NCBI RefSeq assembly: GCF_002926065.1
Contig: NZ_PREZ01000003.1
Location: 126,501 to 190,500, forward strand
DNA: 64,000 bases
Reading direction: 5' to 3'
Origin: Jeotgalibacillus proteolyticus
Lineage (GTDB): Bacteria; Bacillota; Bacilli; Bacillales; Jeotgalibacillaceae
Part shown: positions 8,674 through 17,098 of the stretch, in pieces
How positions within the stretch are numbered: position 1 is the stretch's first letter
How the letters are laid out: each line of letters begins with the position of its first letter
The notes under the pieces: generated by a model
Seen by the model: the letters and a program-made list of their open reading frames with translations, nothing else
Databases searched by the model: none
Told to the model about the DNA's origin: nothing
Translations under genes and position numbers: made by a program

Positions 8674-9413
8674 GCTCTCACCTCCCGATTATTAAAGAGA
8701 AGTATAATTCCTCCAAAAAGGATTGCAGCGGTGAAAATGATTTTAATGCCAAGGATCCAAAACGAGCTTTCAGCAATATAAAAGGAATACAATGGGTAAA
8801 CACCTAATGAAATACTCAAGTAGATAGGTAAGACGATCAATACTACGGGCAGCACGGCGATAAGACTTTTATGAATCTGAGCAAGACCACCCGCTAAATA
8901 GCCTAAGGCTGAGACCAGAATAAAGTACAATAAGAATGCGCCGGCTGACAGCAGCAGCGCTCCCGGTGAACCAGGACTGCCTCCCCCATAAAGCAAAGGC
9001 GTATTTGCAAACAACCTTACGAGTAAATAGAGCAGAAAGCTGCTCAATGTTAGGGTAATCATTGCAGCTGCTGAGACTGTAATCAAATAAAGAATGTTTG
9101 AAAGATGACTGCTCAAGCGGCTTGTGACAAAAGTAAAATCTTCAAAACGATAGCTTTTTGTAGTTAGCAGGATGGATGTGACAAAAATCCATATGAGCGT
9201 AAAAATAAACACAAGGTCCACAGAATAGGTATCCACTGAAACTGTGATATAGCCGTCTGAGGAGCTGCCTCCCCCTGACGCTAATAACGAAAATCCTATT
9301 CCAAGAAGCTGAATAATGATAAGGGATTTAAGCGCATCTGAATAAGAAAAAAGCTTATAAATATACTGCTTCCAAACAATTTCTCCAAGCTTCATTTCAC
9401 TTAAAGACATCAT
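8670..9413 (-). CDS. ABC transporter permease of a YtrA-type operon
   Basis: The product (about 247 residues) has some six hydrophobic segments and a Gly/Ser-rich extracellular loop, as in ABC-2-like permeases paired with YtrB-type ATPases. A GGGGGG site precedes tandem ATGs at 9413 and 9410; the frame is open to 9464, but that would overlap the ATPase gene by 68 bases. It is the third gene of four, after GntR and ATPase. Substrate is unknown. Related Bacillus operons respond to cell-wall-active peptide antibiotics, which is a family-level expectation, not something seen here. Confidence 0.85.
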   Translation of the reverse strand: MMSLSEMKLGEIVWKQYIYKLFSYSDALKSLIIIQLLGIGFSLLASGGGSSSDGYITVSVDTYSVDLVFIFTLIWIFVTSILLTTKSYRFEDFTFVTSRLSSHLSNILYLITVSAAAMITLTLSSFLLYLLVRLFANTPLLYGGGSPGSPGALLLSAGAFLLYFILVSALGYLAGGLAQIHKSLIAVLPVVLIVLPIYLSISLGVYPLYSFYIAESSFWILGIKIIFTAAILFGGIILLFNNREVRA

Positions 9414-10293
9414 CAATCCCCCCTTTTTCCTGTTGAGTAAGGTAAATGCAAAGATCGCTCGCACTCACCGGGCTGAAAATCAGTTTGTTTTTTAATGCCT
9501 CTGCTTTTTCAGCTTCGGTAAAATTAGCCTGAACGACTGCATAAACGCTTCCTTTTGAAATTTCCTTTCGATGAATAAGATTTTTTCCTTGTATCCATTG
9601 AACAACCGCTTCCTCCTGCCCCCGGACACCAATTGCATATTCCCTCAATTCAGCTGTTGGCATATGCAGATGCTTCTCTCCTTGATGAATAAGGAGCACA
9701 TCCTCAATTAATTCTTCAATTTCATCCAGGTGGTGACTTGATAATAAAATCGTTCTCGGGTACGCGAGATAATCCTTCAAAAGGGCCCGGTAGAAATCCT
9801 TACGAACAGAAGAATCCATGCCTGTTGTCGGTTCATCAAAAATCGTTAAAGCGCATCTTGAAGCGATGCCTGTAATCGCATTGAAAGTGTTGAGCTGCCC
9901 TTTGGAGAGACTGTTGTGAAGCTGTTTTGGTCGCAGGTTAAAGTAAGTAAAAAGACGTTCCGCCAGCGTTTGATCCCATTTTTTATAAAACCGTCCATGC
10001 TGTTGCAGAATTTCTTCAAGCGTGAGGGAGCTGGGAAAAACAATGGAGTCATCAATCAGGATGCTGTTTGCGGATACAAGAAGACTGTTAAAGGGATTCT
10101 CGTTAAAAACGTTCAGTTCTCCTGAAGTTTTTTTCAGATAACCTGCAAGTAATTTTAAAAGAGTCGATTTTCCTGCTCCGTTTCTTCCGATTACCCCGGT
10201 TATGGTGTTTTCCTGGATGGAGAAAGACAACCCATTGACTGCCTGTTTTTTACCAAAATTCTTCTTAAGCTCCCTGCATTCGATCACGTTCAC
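9397..10293 (-). CDS. ABC transporter ATP-binding protein (YtrB-like)
   Basis: The 298-residue ATPase has Walker [10 protein letters not shown], Walker B ALTIFDEP, the D-loop GMDSS and the H-switch SSHHLDE. The signature is LSKGQLN rather than LSGGQ, typical of the YtrB/BcrA-related exporters. A C-terminal extension of about 90 residues follows the nucleotide-binding domain. The gene overlaps the GntR stop by four bases and the permease start by about 17, so the operon is tightly coupled. Confidence 0.9.
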   Translation of the reverse strand: MNVIECRELKKNFGKKQAVNGLSFSIQENTITGVIGRNGAGKSTLLKLLAGYLKKTSGELNVFNENPFNSLLVSANSILIDDSIVFPSSLTLEEILQQHGRFYKKWDQTLAERLFTYFNLRPKQLHNSLSKGQLNTFNAITGIASRCALTIFDEPTTGMDSSVRKDFYRALLKDYLAYPRTILLSSHHLDEIEELIEDVLLIHQGEKHLHMPTAELREYAIGVRGQEEAVVQWIQGKNLIHRKEISKGSVYAVVQANFTEAEKAEALKNKLIFSPVSASDLCIYLTQQEKGGIDDVFK

Positions 10294-10676
10294 TTTTGCT
10301 CCCCCTTCCTTATTGACTCCTGAATCATGGAGACTAATTCCTCCTCGCCCACTTCTAAGTGCTGGGCTTCAATGACGACTTCCTGAACAAGCTTTTTTAG
10401 CGTTTGGTTAATACGCCTATGACGAATTTGAACCTTAGCATCTTCTGTAACAAACATCCCCAGCCCCCTCTTTTTATAAAGAATTTGTTCCTCCAGCAGC
10501 ATCGCCAGCCCTTTACCTGCAGTAGCAGGATTAATATTAAATAAGTCTGCCAGCTGATATTGAGAGTAAATTTTTTCATCTGCATTAAATTTTCCCTGCA
10601 GAATTTCGGTTTCGAGCCACTCTGCAATTTGCATATAAATTGGTTTTGTTCCGTCGGTATCGAGAATCATCTCCAC
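10290..10676 (-). CDS. GntR family transcriptional regulator, YtrA subfamily
   Basis: At 128 residues this is a short GntR regulator: an N-terminal winged helix ([15 protein letters not shown] ... [21 protein letters not shown] ... GLGMFV) with only about 50 residues of helical tail for dimerisation, as in YtrA. It heads a four-gene ABC operon and is preceded by a palindrome overlapping the promoter, so it very likely represses its own operon until an inducer is sensed. Confidence 0.92.
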   Translation of the reverse strand: MEMILDTDGTKPIYMQIAEWLETEILQGKFNADEKIYSQYQLADLFNINPATAGKGLAMLLEEQILYKKRGLGMFVTEDAKVQIRHRRINQTLKKLVQEVVIEAQHLEVGEEELVSMIQESIRKGEQK

Positions 10677-10690
10677 ACCCCCTATCTAAT

Positions 10691-10742
10691 ATAGTGCATT
10701 AGTGTTGTAATGTAGTATACTCTTTTTATTTAATTTTGACAA
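10691..10742 (-). promoter_or_regulatory. Promoter with overlapping GntR operator
   Basis: On the minus strand TTGTCA (10737-10742) and TATACT (10714-10719) are spaced by 17 bp. An imperfect palindrome at 10691-10718 (ATAGTGCATTA, six-base spacer, TAATGTAGTAT; 9 of 11 positions symmetrical) covers the -10 element and transcription start. Position and AGTG/TAAT-rich composition fit a YtrA-type operator. Confidence 0.75.
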
Positions 10743-10753
10743 TATGGTTTCAT

Positions 10754-10785
10754 AAAAATAACACTGCCCTTATGCTGGCAGTGTT
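10754..10785 (-). terminator. Terminator after the Yip1 gene
   Basis: A nine-base perfect stem AACACTGCC/GGCAGTGTT is followed on the minus strand by TATTTTTAT, just downstream of the Yip1 gene. Confidence 0.8.
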
Positions 10786-10815
10786 AGGTAAATCGGGTTT
10801 AATATGTGTACAATC

Positions 10816-11448
10816 TTAAATAAATACGGTAAAAACGATAATAATGCCAATAACCAAAACAAGCGCAAAGACAAGAGCAGCAACTGTCAGGATAACACCT
10901 AAGCCTTTCCAGCTGGAGAACCCATGAACGATCCCAATCGCTTTACAGACAATGACGACTCCCCATATTCCGAAAACTGCTGATATAAAAAGGGTTATAA
11001 GATAAGCGCCAATCGGTAAAGCCGTGATGCCTTCCATCCCAAGAGCTGTAGGGTCAGTAGCCTGAACAAATTGTTCCGCATACATGATGGCCACTAAAAG
11101 GTATGCAGCAGCAGTGACAATTTGCGGGATATAAGATGGTCCTATCGCGATCATCATACGTCTGAAATTGCCGGTGCCTCCAAACCATTTTCCTACCATT
11201 GTGTAAAGTCCCGCTGAGATATAAACACCTATAATACTGATGATCACACCGATAAGTGCTGCCACTAAAAATACCATGAATAGTGGAAGGGATTCTCCAA
11301 ATCCAGAGCCTTCGAGATTTATTAATCCCCCGCCGATTCCCGCAAGCCCGGCCATGGCAATTGTGAAACCGGAGCCTTTGTTTTCTAATACGTCGCGGAT
11401 GGTTTGCTTTGGCTGCGTCCACACTGACAAGAATGGATTGTTTGTCAT
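10816..11448 (-). CDS. Yip1 domain membrane protein
   Basis: This 210-residue protein begins with NPFLSVWTQPKQTIRDVLE, the cytoplasmic lead-in typical of bacterial Yip1-domain proteins, followed by five hydrophobic segments with many Gly residues. A consensus AAAAAGGAGATGATGTAA region precedes the ATG. The biological role of bacterial Yip1 proteins is unknown; the family is related to eukaryotic membrane-trafficking proteins only by fold. It is monocistronic with its own terminator. Confidence 0.8.
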   Translation of the reverse strand: MTNNPFLSVWTQPKQTIRDVLENKGSGFTIAMAGLAGIGGGLINLEGSGFGESLPLFMVFLVAALIGVIISIIGVYISAGLYTMVGKWFGGTGNFRRMMIAIGPSYIPQIVTAAAYLLVAIMYAEQFVQATDPTALGMEGITALPIGAYLITLFISAVFGIWGVVIVCKAIGIVHGFSSWKGLGVILTVAALVFALVLVIGIIIVFTVFI

Positions 11449-11547
11449 TTACATCATCTCCTTTTTTAGCCATTTAGACTCAGTTAGTATACGGATGAGG
11501 ATGGAAATGGTTTCACTTTCCAGTTAAGGGAGGCAGCTTTTAGTTAG

Positions 11548-11626
11548 GAGTAAATACCTCTTAATGAAGCGTGTTGATTTATGCTGCAATCAACTCGTGG
11601 ATAACTCATTTTCATCTTCGAAATAG
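11548..11626. repeat. Core-less ('empty') remnant of the 189-bp repeat
   Basis: The flanks GAGTAAATACC and GGATAACTCATTT...CTTCGAAA match the 189-bp repeats, but between them is only GTTGATT-TATGCTGC-AATCAAC (11573-11594). The ~100-bp GC-rich core is missing. Confidence 0.8.
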
Positions 11627-11660
11627 GAATGCTTTAATACAGTCCTATTAATAGAACCTA

Positions 11661-11699
11661 AAAAAGATGACTTCGGGACGATACCGGAGTCATCTTTTT
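11661..11699. terminator. Probable terminator downstream of the KTSC gene
   Basis: AAAAAGATGACT pairs with AGTCATCTTTTT around an inner TCGG/CCGG-type stem. It can act in both directions and lies 86 bases beyond the KTSC stop codon. Confidence 0.8.
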
Positions 11700-11784
11700 G
11701 CTGCTTTGGCTGCTGCCTTTTTTTATTAAGTTGTTCGTTTATTAACCCGTTCTTTACCCTCTCAACGCGGGACTTTTTTTCTCT

Positions 11785-12015
11785 TTAGTATGTTAGTTCC
11801 CGCTCTTTTACTACTTCTAAATAGGGATAAGCGTCCTTTATATAGCTTGCGTAGTAGCGTGACTTTGAAAAGGAGCTCATTAAGTTTTCAAAGATGTACT
11901 TGGGAACTTTATAATAGTCGAAAGTTTCACCTCTGAATTGGATACGAAGGACTTCATCCTGTTGATCATAGCCGATTCCCGTTATGAGTGATGAGTTTAC
12001 AGGGTGCATTTCCAT
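11785..12015 (-). CDS. KTSC domain protein
   Basis: The 76-residue product fits the small KTSC domain: SSLITGIGYD, LRIQFRGETFDYYKVP, then FENLMSSFSKSRYYASYIKDAYPY. In this family the Lys-Thr-Ser-Cys motif is often degenerate in bacilli; here SKSRYY occupies the equivalent place. Function of the domain is not firmly established. An ATG at 12015 with an AGGCGGTGAAG binding region is used; a second ATG two codons in is possible. It is isolated between a repeat cluster and a terminator. Confidence 0.8.
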   Translation of the reverse strand: MEMHPVNSSLITGIGYDQQDEVLRIQFRGETFDYYKVPKYIFENLMSSFSKSRYYASYIKDAYPYLEVVKERELTY

Positions 12016-12280
12016 CTATCTTCACCGCCTTTACTATTTTTGTAGTTGTGTTGATAAGCCTCTTACTAAAAGGGAAGTTTGTACTGTTTCTTTTTATTTT
12101 TCTATGATTTCCCTTTGTTTTTTTGTTCCCCCAAAACCAATTAACCTTATTATAAATTGGACTTGAAGATTAAGAAATAGACTCGACAGAAGCTCTTATG
12201 ATCAGACAAAAACAGAACTTTTTTGTTAAAAATGCAGAAGAATTTTATCACTGAACTCTGGATAATAAATGGAGAGTTAA

Positions 12281-12468
12281 GAGTAAATACCTTTTAATTG
12301 GGCGTGTTGATTTCCACTGCAGGCGGAGGCTTTCCGCGGGGCGGGGCTTGAGCTAACTTGCTAGCGCAAGTGGATCTCAAGCTCCCGCTTCATCCCGCAG
12401 GAGTCCCCGCCTTCCGTTCCAATCAACTTTTGGATAACTTATTTATCTCTTCGAAAGTTGAACGTCAT
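12281..12468. repeat. 189-bp tandem repeat, cluster I, unit 1
   Basis: The unit starts GAGTAAATACC, has GTTGATT at 12306 and AATCAAC at 12421-12427 as inverted ends of a 122-bp GC-rich core, and closes with GGATAACTTATTT...TCTTCGAAAG. The core folds as CTTGAG...ACTTGC-TAGC-GCAAGT...CTCAAG. Confidence 0.9.
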
Positions 12469-12657
12469 GAGTAAATACCTTTTAACTGAGCGTGTTGATT
12501 TCCGCTGCAGGGGCATGCTTTCAGCGGGGCGGGAGCTGAGCTAACTTGCTATCGCAAGTGGATCTCAGCCTTCCCGCTTCTTCCCGCAGGAGTCAACCCC
12601 TTACGCTTCAATCAACTACCGGATAACTTATTTGTCTCTTCGAAAGTTGAACATTAG
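12469..12657. repeat. 189-bp tandem repeat, cluster I, unit 2
   Basis: Same architecture, 188 bp after unit 1. The hairpin arms read GCTGAG/CTCAGC instead of CTTGAG/CTCAAG and the loop is TATC, so the pairing is kept while the sequence differs. Confidence 0.9.
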
Positions 12658-12838
12658 GAGTAAATACCTTTTAATTGAGCGTGTTGATTTACGCTGCAGG
12701 CGGAGGCTTTCCGCGGCGCGGGGCTTGTGCTAACTTGCTAGCGCAAGTGGATCTCAAGCTCCCGCTTCATCCCGCAGGAGTCCCCGCCTTCCGCTCCAAT
12801 CAACTTCTGGATAACTTATTTATCTCTTAAAAAATTTT
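12658..12838. repeat. 189-bp tandem repeat, cluster I, unit 3
   Basis: Same architecture, 189 bp after unit 2; GTTGATT at 12683 and AATCAAC at 12798-12804. The right flank decays after TATCTCTT. Confidence 0.88.
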
Positions 12839-12842
12839 AGTG

Positions 12843-12893
12843 TTATGGATAAAGACTTTTAATCACACAGGTTAATTTCCACCGCAATCAACC
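12843..12893. repeat. Decayed core-less repeat remnant
   Basis: GGATAAAGACTTTT followed by GTTAATT-TCCACCGC-AATCAAC (12871-12892) has the same 22-bp arrangement as the remnant at 11573-11594. Confidence 0.65.
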
Positions 12894-12934
12894 CTAAAAA
12901 TCCCTATCCCCTTATTGAGCTAGATATAATTAAG

Positions 12935-12974
12935 TTAAAAAAACTCAACTGCCCTCCCAGGACCGTTGAGTTTT
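12935..12974 (-). terminator. Terminator of the antiporter gene
   Basis: AAAACTCAAC pairs with GTTGAGTTTT around a GC-rich loop, followed on the minus strand by a T-run. It overlaps the stop codon of the antiporter gene. Confidence 0.85.
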
Positions 12975-14157
12975 ATTTCGATAGTTTTTTAGTTAATGGA
13001 TAAATGCCGAAGCTTTGGATAATTAGGGATAGCAGGATGGCGATGAAGGAAACTGAGATGTAAAATTGGATGTTTTCATCGTTGACTGTCTCTAAAATTA
13101 ACAGCAGGACGACTGACATGGTGCCTTTTACTCCTGCAAAGGAAATGAGAAGTGCGTCGCTTTGCCCCATTTTCTTTGTTGACGGAAGGGTAAATAGAGA
13201 TAGCTGGATAACAATGTACCGAATGATTAGTGAGCCGATAAAGATTAAAAAGGCTAAAAGCAGGTGCTTGATATCCAGGTATTTTGGTGCGATGATCCCA
13301 ATCGTTAAAAAAACAAGCGATAGCAGTGTTGGTTCTACGATATCCCAAAACCCATCAAGCGATTCTCTGTAATGATCTTCTTTATTCGTGTGGGTAAATT
13401 CCCAGGACAGCATGATTCCTGCCGTAACAGTGGCAAGTACACCCGAGACGCCAAGCGCTTCTGCCAAAAAGAAGTTCCCGTAGGCAAGAACGATACTAAG
13501 CATGACCTGGAATTCTTTGTGATGGGTGTAATGAACTGCTTTACAGACTAACCAGCCAAAGATAAGCCCAATTGCTATTCCACCCAGGGAGACAAGTAAA
13601 AAGTCACCCAGTACAGACAGGGCACTTAAATCCTTCCCGCTAGAGACGATCGTAACAAGGGTTGTAAAAACAACGATACTCGTCCCATCATTAATCATAG
13701 ACTCCCCTTCAACAATGTCTGCGATGGTCTCATCACCTGAAGCCTGCTTCAAAATGGCTGTTACAGAAATCGGATCTGTCGGAGCAAGTATCGCTGCAAT
13801 AATTAGCGCCCCAATGAATGGAAGGGCAAGAAACGGACTTGCTAAGTAATAGATTGCCCCTCCAAGTAAACCAACGGTAACGATAAGGCCCCCTGTGCTC
13901 AGCAACCCGATAACCCCTCCATGCTTCCGGAGTGCTGCTGAAGGGTATTTATAGGCAGAAATGAACAGTAGTGCCGGGAGGAAAAATTCATAGAGTGTTT
14001 TTTGTGTTAATTCCATAGATGAAAAAAACGGAATAAAGGAAAGCCCTATGCCAATAAGAACAAGAATAGGCGGCTGAGGAAAGGCTTTGGCATGATTATC
14101 TATCGTGAAAACGATATATCCAATAAGAAGCAGGACAATTAAATGTGAAGCCTCCAC
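12973..14157 (-). CDS. Na+(K+)/H+ antiporter, CPA1/NhaP type
   Basis: The product (about 394 residues, some 12 membrane segments) has the CPA1 ion-site motifs APTDPIS and EGESMINDGTSIVVF. It lacks the long cytoplasmic tail of B. subtilis NhaK. It should exchange Na+ or K+ for protons across the cytoplasmic membrane. The GTG at 14157 with GGGGG eight bases upstream is preferred to the TTG at 14178, which has no binding site. It is monocistronic, flanked by the repeat cluster downstream and a small ORF upstream. Ion selectivity cannot be read from sequence. Confidence 0.9.
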   Translation of the reverse strand: MEASHLIVLLLIGYIVFTIDNHAKAFPQPPILVLIGIGLSFIPFFSSMELTQKTLYEFFLPALLFISAYKYPSAALRKHGGVIGLLSTGGLIVTVGLLGGAIYYLASPFLALPFIGALIIAAILAPTDPISVTAILKQASGDETIADIVEGESMINDGTSIVVFTTLVTIVSSGKDLSALSVLGDFLLVSLGGIAIGLIFGWLVCKAVHYTHHKEFQVMLSIVLAYGNFFLAEALGVSGVLATVTAGIMLSWEFTHTNKEDHYRESLDGFWDIVEPTLLSLVFLTIGIIAPKYLDIKHLLLAFLIFIGSLIIRYIVIQLSLFTLPSTKKMGQSDALLISFAGVKGTMSVVLLLILETVNDENIQFYISVSFIAILLSLIIQSFGIYPLTKKLSK

Positions 14158-14272
14158 AACGATGACCCCCGGTTTCAAGTATCAAGATTTTTGGTTTCAT
14201 TGTACTTTACCAACCCATCAAAAATATAAACAATAACCGGGAAGGCTATTTTAGAAACATAGATTCAGTCGA

Positions 14273-14407
14273 CTACTTATTATGAAAACCGGACATGAAA
14301 TAATACATTTCCATTCTTTGTTGCTGCTCCGCTGCCTGATCCTTTCTCATTTCCTGAATTTGAGTAACTTTTTTAGTTTCTATATAATTTCGCAGTTTCG
14401 TAAACAT
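14273..14407 (-). CDS. Small basic hypothetical protein (44 aa)
   Basis: An ATG at 14407 preceded by an excellent AGGAGG site opens a 44-residue frame rich in Gln, Lys, Met and Glu, probably a single amphipathic helix ending in YYFMSGFHNK. The longer frame from 14479 has no binding site. I do not recognise a family. Small size keeps confidence moderate, but the binding site and spacing are convincing. Confidence 0.55.
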   Translation of the reverse strand: MFTKLRNYIETKKVTQIQEMRKDQAAEQQQRMEMYYFMSGFHNK

Positions 14408-14555
14408 ATGATTACCTCCTGTTTGATGGCTAAAATCTGAATTGGTTTTGACAGTCTCAAACGAATCTGTCATCATCATACGTTGCTTTGCGATTTCTTC
14501 CTTCCTCCACCGGTGCTACATTTCCTCCACCTTAGGAATGAATTTTTTAACCGAC

Positions 14556-14584
14556 AAAAAGACCTTCAATTGATTTTGAAGGTC
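14556..14584 (-). terminator. Terminator of the acetyltransferase gene
   Basis: GACCTTCAA pairs with TTGAAGGTC and is followed on the minus strand by TTTTT. Confidence 0.85.
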
Positions 14585-14630
14585 ATCTTTCTACTGCAGG
14601 ATCGATTATAGGAACGAAGAGTGTATGAAT

Positions 14631-15161
14631 TTACTGTTTTTCAACATGGTACAACACATGCTCTTTTAACACGCTGCCTTCCTCAACCTTTGGATGGCTG
14701 AAGGATCCTTGAAAAGTCATGCCAATTTTCTTCATTACGTTAATGGAGGGTTCATTAACCCTCGCAGTAAAACTGTAAATATCACGAAAGCCGAGCTCGT
14801 TAAACCCATAGTTCAGGCAGGCGGAAGCTCCTTCAGTGGCATACCCTTTTCCCCAGGCATCCTTTTTTAGACGCCAGCCGATTTCAATGCAGGGGGTAAA
14901 ATCAGCACTGAAAACGGCTCTGTGAAATCCAATGAAACCTATGAATTCCTTCGTTTCTTTTTCCTCAGCTGCATATAAACCGAAGCCGGTCTCGCCAAAT
15001 TCAGCTGCTATCACCTGGTAGAACAAGTCTGTTTCCTTTTTTGATAAGGACTTGGGAAAATACCTCATAACTTCTTTGTCCTCATTCATCAGGCGAAATG
15101 GTTTAAGATCTTCTTCTTTCCACGAACGCAATAGCAGTCTTTCGGTTTCAATATAGACCAT
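14631..15161 (-). CDS. GNAT N-acetyltransferase, RimJ/RimL type
   Basis: This 176-residue GNAT protein begins IETERLLLRSWKEEDL, the hallmark of the RimJ/RimL subgroup. It carries the acetyl-CoA loop WGKGYATEGASA after the beta-4 strand, then the NxxSINVMKKIGM motif. Such enzymes acetylate N-termini, nucleotides or small molecules; the substrate is unknown. A GGGGAGGGG site precedes the ATG at 15161, so the upstream extension to 15194 is not used. It lies downstream of the pot operon but is separated from it by a terminator. Confidence 0.88.
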   Translation of the reverse strand: MVYIETERLLLRSWKEEDLKPFRLMNEDKEVMRYFPKSLSKKETDLFYQVIAAEFGETGFGLYAAEEKETKEFIGFIGFHRAVFSADFTPCIEIGWRLKKDAWGKGYATEGASACLNYGFNELGFRDIYSFTARVNEPSINVMKKIGMTFQGSFSHPKVEEGSVLKEHVLYHVEKQ

Positions 15162-15179
15162 GTTTCCCCTCCCCTTTTT

Positions 15180-15217
15180 CAAAAAACGGCACACCTGAAT
15201 TTTTCAGATGCGCCGTT
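15180..15217 (-). terminator. Terminator of the potABCD operon
   Basis: AACGGC-CACCTGAA pairs with TTCAGATG-GCCGTT in a long stem; the minus strand continues with a T-run. It separates the pot operon from the acetyltransferase gene. Confidence 0.85.
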
Positions 15218-15224
15218 CCAATCA

Positions 15225-16298
15225 CTATCGTAAATCAATTTTAAATTCTAAGAACAGTTCATTATAATAGGCTAGCATTTCTCTGCCTAAATTATCATAG
15301 ACCTCAAGTCTGTCTGTCAGCTCAGGAGCAGGGTAGAAGCGCTCATCGCCTGAAACCTCCTCGGGAAGCAATTCAAATGCAGAAAGATTAGGCGTTGAAT
15401 AACCGACATACTCTGCATTTTGGGCCGCATTCTCAGGGTCGAGCATAAAGTTGATAAATGCGTGCGCCCCTTCTATGTTGTCAGCGGTTCTTGGAATGAC
15501 CATATTATCAAACCATAAATTTGACCCTTCCTCAGGCACGGCATAATCGAGTGCTTCGTTTTCGTACATGATATCCGCTGCCTCACCGGACCAGACGACA
15601 CCAACCGGGGCTTCTCCGTTGCCGATGAGCATTTTGATTTCATCTCCGACGATTGCCTTGATATTTGGTGAAAGCGTCTGAAGCTTTGCCTTCGCTTCCT
15701 GAAGCTCCGCGCGATCAAGCGTATTCAGGGAGTAGCCCAGGCTATTCAGCGACATTCCCATAATTTCTCTCGCACCGTCAACGAGCAGGATATCATTCTT
15801 TAGCTCTTCGCTCCATAAATCGTCCCAGCTTGTAAAATCAATATCGTCAATCATCTCAGTATTATAGACGATTCCAACCGTTCCCCAAAAGTAAGGGATT
15901 GAGTACTTATTTCCCGGATCAAAGGATAAATCCATAAAATCAGGATTTAAATGAGTCATGTTTGGAAGCTGGTCATGATTCAGTTCAATCAATAGATCAT
16001 CCTCGGCCATTTTGGCAATCGTGTATTCGGAAGGCACCGCAATATCATAGGATGTTCCTCCCTGCTGTATTTTCGCTAACATAGCTTCATTGGAGTCAAA
16101 GGTTTCATAAACAACACGAATGCCTGTTTCTTCCTCGAACTGATCAATGAGTTCATCATCGATATAATCTCCCCAGTTGAAGACAGTGATTGTGCCGCTT
16201 CCGCCCATCCCCTGCGAAGCATTAAGGTGATTGGCAAGGAATATCAGACTGGCTGAGGCTACGACAACAACAATAAATGCAGTAGTTAGCCGCTTCAT
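15225..16298 (-). CDS. potD: Spermidine/putrescine ABC transporter substrate-binding protein
   Basis: The 357-residue periplasmic-binding-type protein has the PotD signatures ITVFNWGDYIDDELIDQFEEETG, YDIAVPSEYTIAKM and YFWGTVGIVYNTEMI. It delivers polyamines to PotBC. The N-terminus has a hydrophobic segment but no lipobox cysteine, unlike most Gram-positive binding proteins. It may stay tethered by an uncleaved segment, or be released. The start overlaps the potC stop by four bases. Confidence 0.93.
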   Translation of the reverse strand: MKRLTTAFIVVVVASASLIFLANHLNASQGMGGSGTITVFNWGDYIDDELIDQFEEETGIRVVYETFDSNEAMLAKIQQGGTSYDIAVPSEYTIAKMAEDDLLIELNHDQLPNMTHLNPDFMDLSFDPGNKYSIPYFWGTVGIVYNTEMIDDIDFTSWDDLWSEELKNDILLVDGAREIMGMSLNSLGYSLNTLDRAELQEAKAKLQTLSPNIKAIVGDEIKMLIGNGEAPVGVVWSGEAADIMYENEALDYAVPEEGSNLWFDNMVIPRTADNIEGAHAFINFMLDPENAAQNAEYVGYSTPNLSAFELLPEEVSGDERFYPAPELTDRLEVYDNLGREMLAYYNELFLEFKIDLR

Positions 16299-17098
16299 TT
16301 GCGAACCCCCATTCCAGCCATTCCAACAGCTTTTTTACTAATAAAATAGTAGCCGGCCACAAGGGAAAGAGTGACCAGAAAAATCAATGTTGATAAAGCG
16401 TTAATTTCCATTGAAATCCCTTGCCTTGCTAAAGAATAAATTTCAACGGACAGTGTGCTAAATCCGTTTCCTGTGACAAAAAAGGTTACCGCAAAATCAT
16501 CAAGTGAATACGTTAAGGCCATAAAGAATCCCGCATAAATCCCCGGAGTGATATAGGGCAGGATGATTTTTGTCAGAATGTCCATTCTGCTTGCCCCAAG
16601 ATCTCTTGCAGCATCAATTAGCGTCGGGCTCATTTCCTGGAGCTTTGGCAGCACCATGAGCACGACAATTGGAACACTGAAGGCAATATGGGCAATCAGC
16701 ACAGAGGCAAAACCGAGCTTAATCCCAATAAAGGTGAAAAGAATTAAAAACGAAGCACCAATAATGACATCCGGGCTGACAATTAATACATTGTTTAAAG
16801 AAAGCAGTGTATTTTTTGTTTGCTGCTTTTTTACATACATAATCGCCATAGCGCCAAAAACGCCGATAATTGTTGAGATAACAGCTGAAAGAAGGGCGAT
16901 AATCACCGTATTTAAAACGATAATTAACAGCCGTGTATTTTGAAATACCTCCAGATAATAGTCAAAGGTGAACCCTTCAAAGCCATACATCGTACCGCCG
17001 CTATTGAAGGAATAGAACATCAGGTAAAAAATAGGTGCATACAAAATCACAAACATGATGGATAAATAAATGGCGGGCCAATTACGCTTTTTTCCCAC
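16295..17098 (-). CDS. potC: Spermidine/putrescine ABC transporter permease
   Basis: This 267-residue inner-membrane subunit has about six helices. The EAA loop for ATPase contact (DAARDLGASRMDILTKIILPYITPGI) lies in the second half, as in PotC. It overlaps potB by 17 bases and potD by four, so the operon is translationally coupled. Together with PotB it forms the translocation pore. Confidence 0.93.
   Translation of the reverse strand: MGKKRNWPAIYLSIMFVILYAPIFYLMFYSFNSGGTMYGFEGFTFDYYLEVFQNTRLLIIVLNTVIIALLSAVISTIIGVFGAMAIMYVKKQQTKNTLLSLNNVLIVSPDVIIGASFLILFTFIGIKLGFASVLIAHIAFSVPIVVLMVLPKLQEMSPTLIDAARDLGASRMDILTKIILPYITPGIYAGFFMALTYSLDDFAVTFFVTGNGFSTLSVEIYSLARQGISMEINALSTLIFLVTLSLVAGYYFISKKAVGMAGMGVRK

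Noticed and set aside
12281-12838. CRISPR array
   Set aside because: Units are ~189 bp and similar along their whole length, without short constant repeats and unique spacers, and there are no cas genes.
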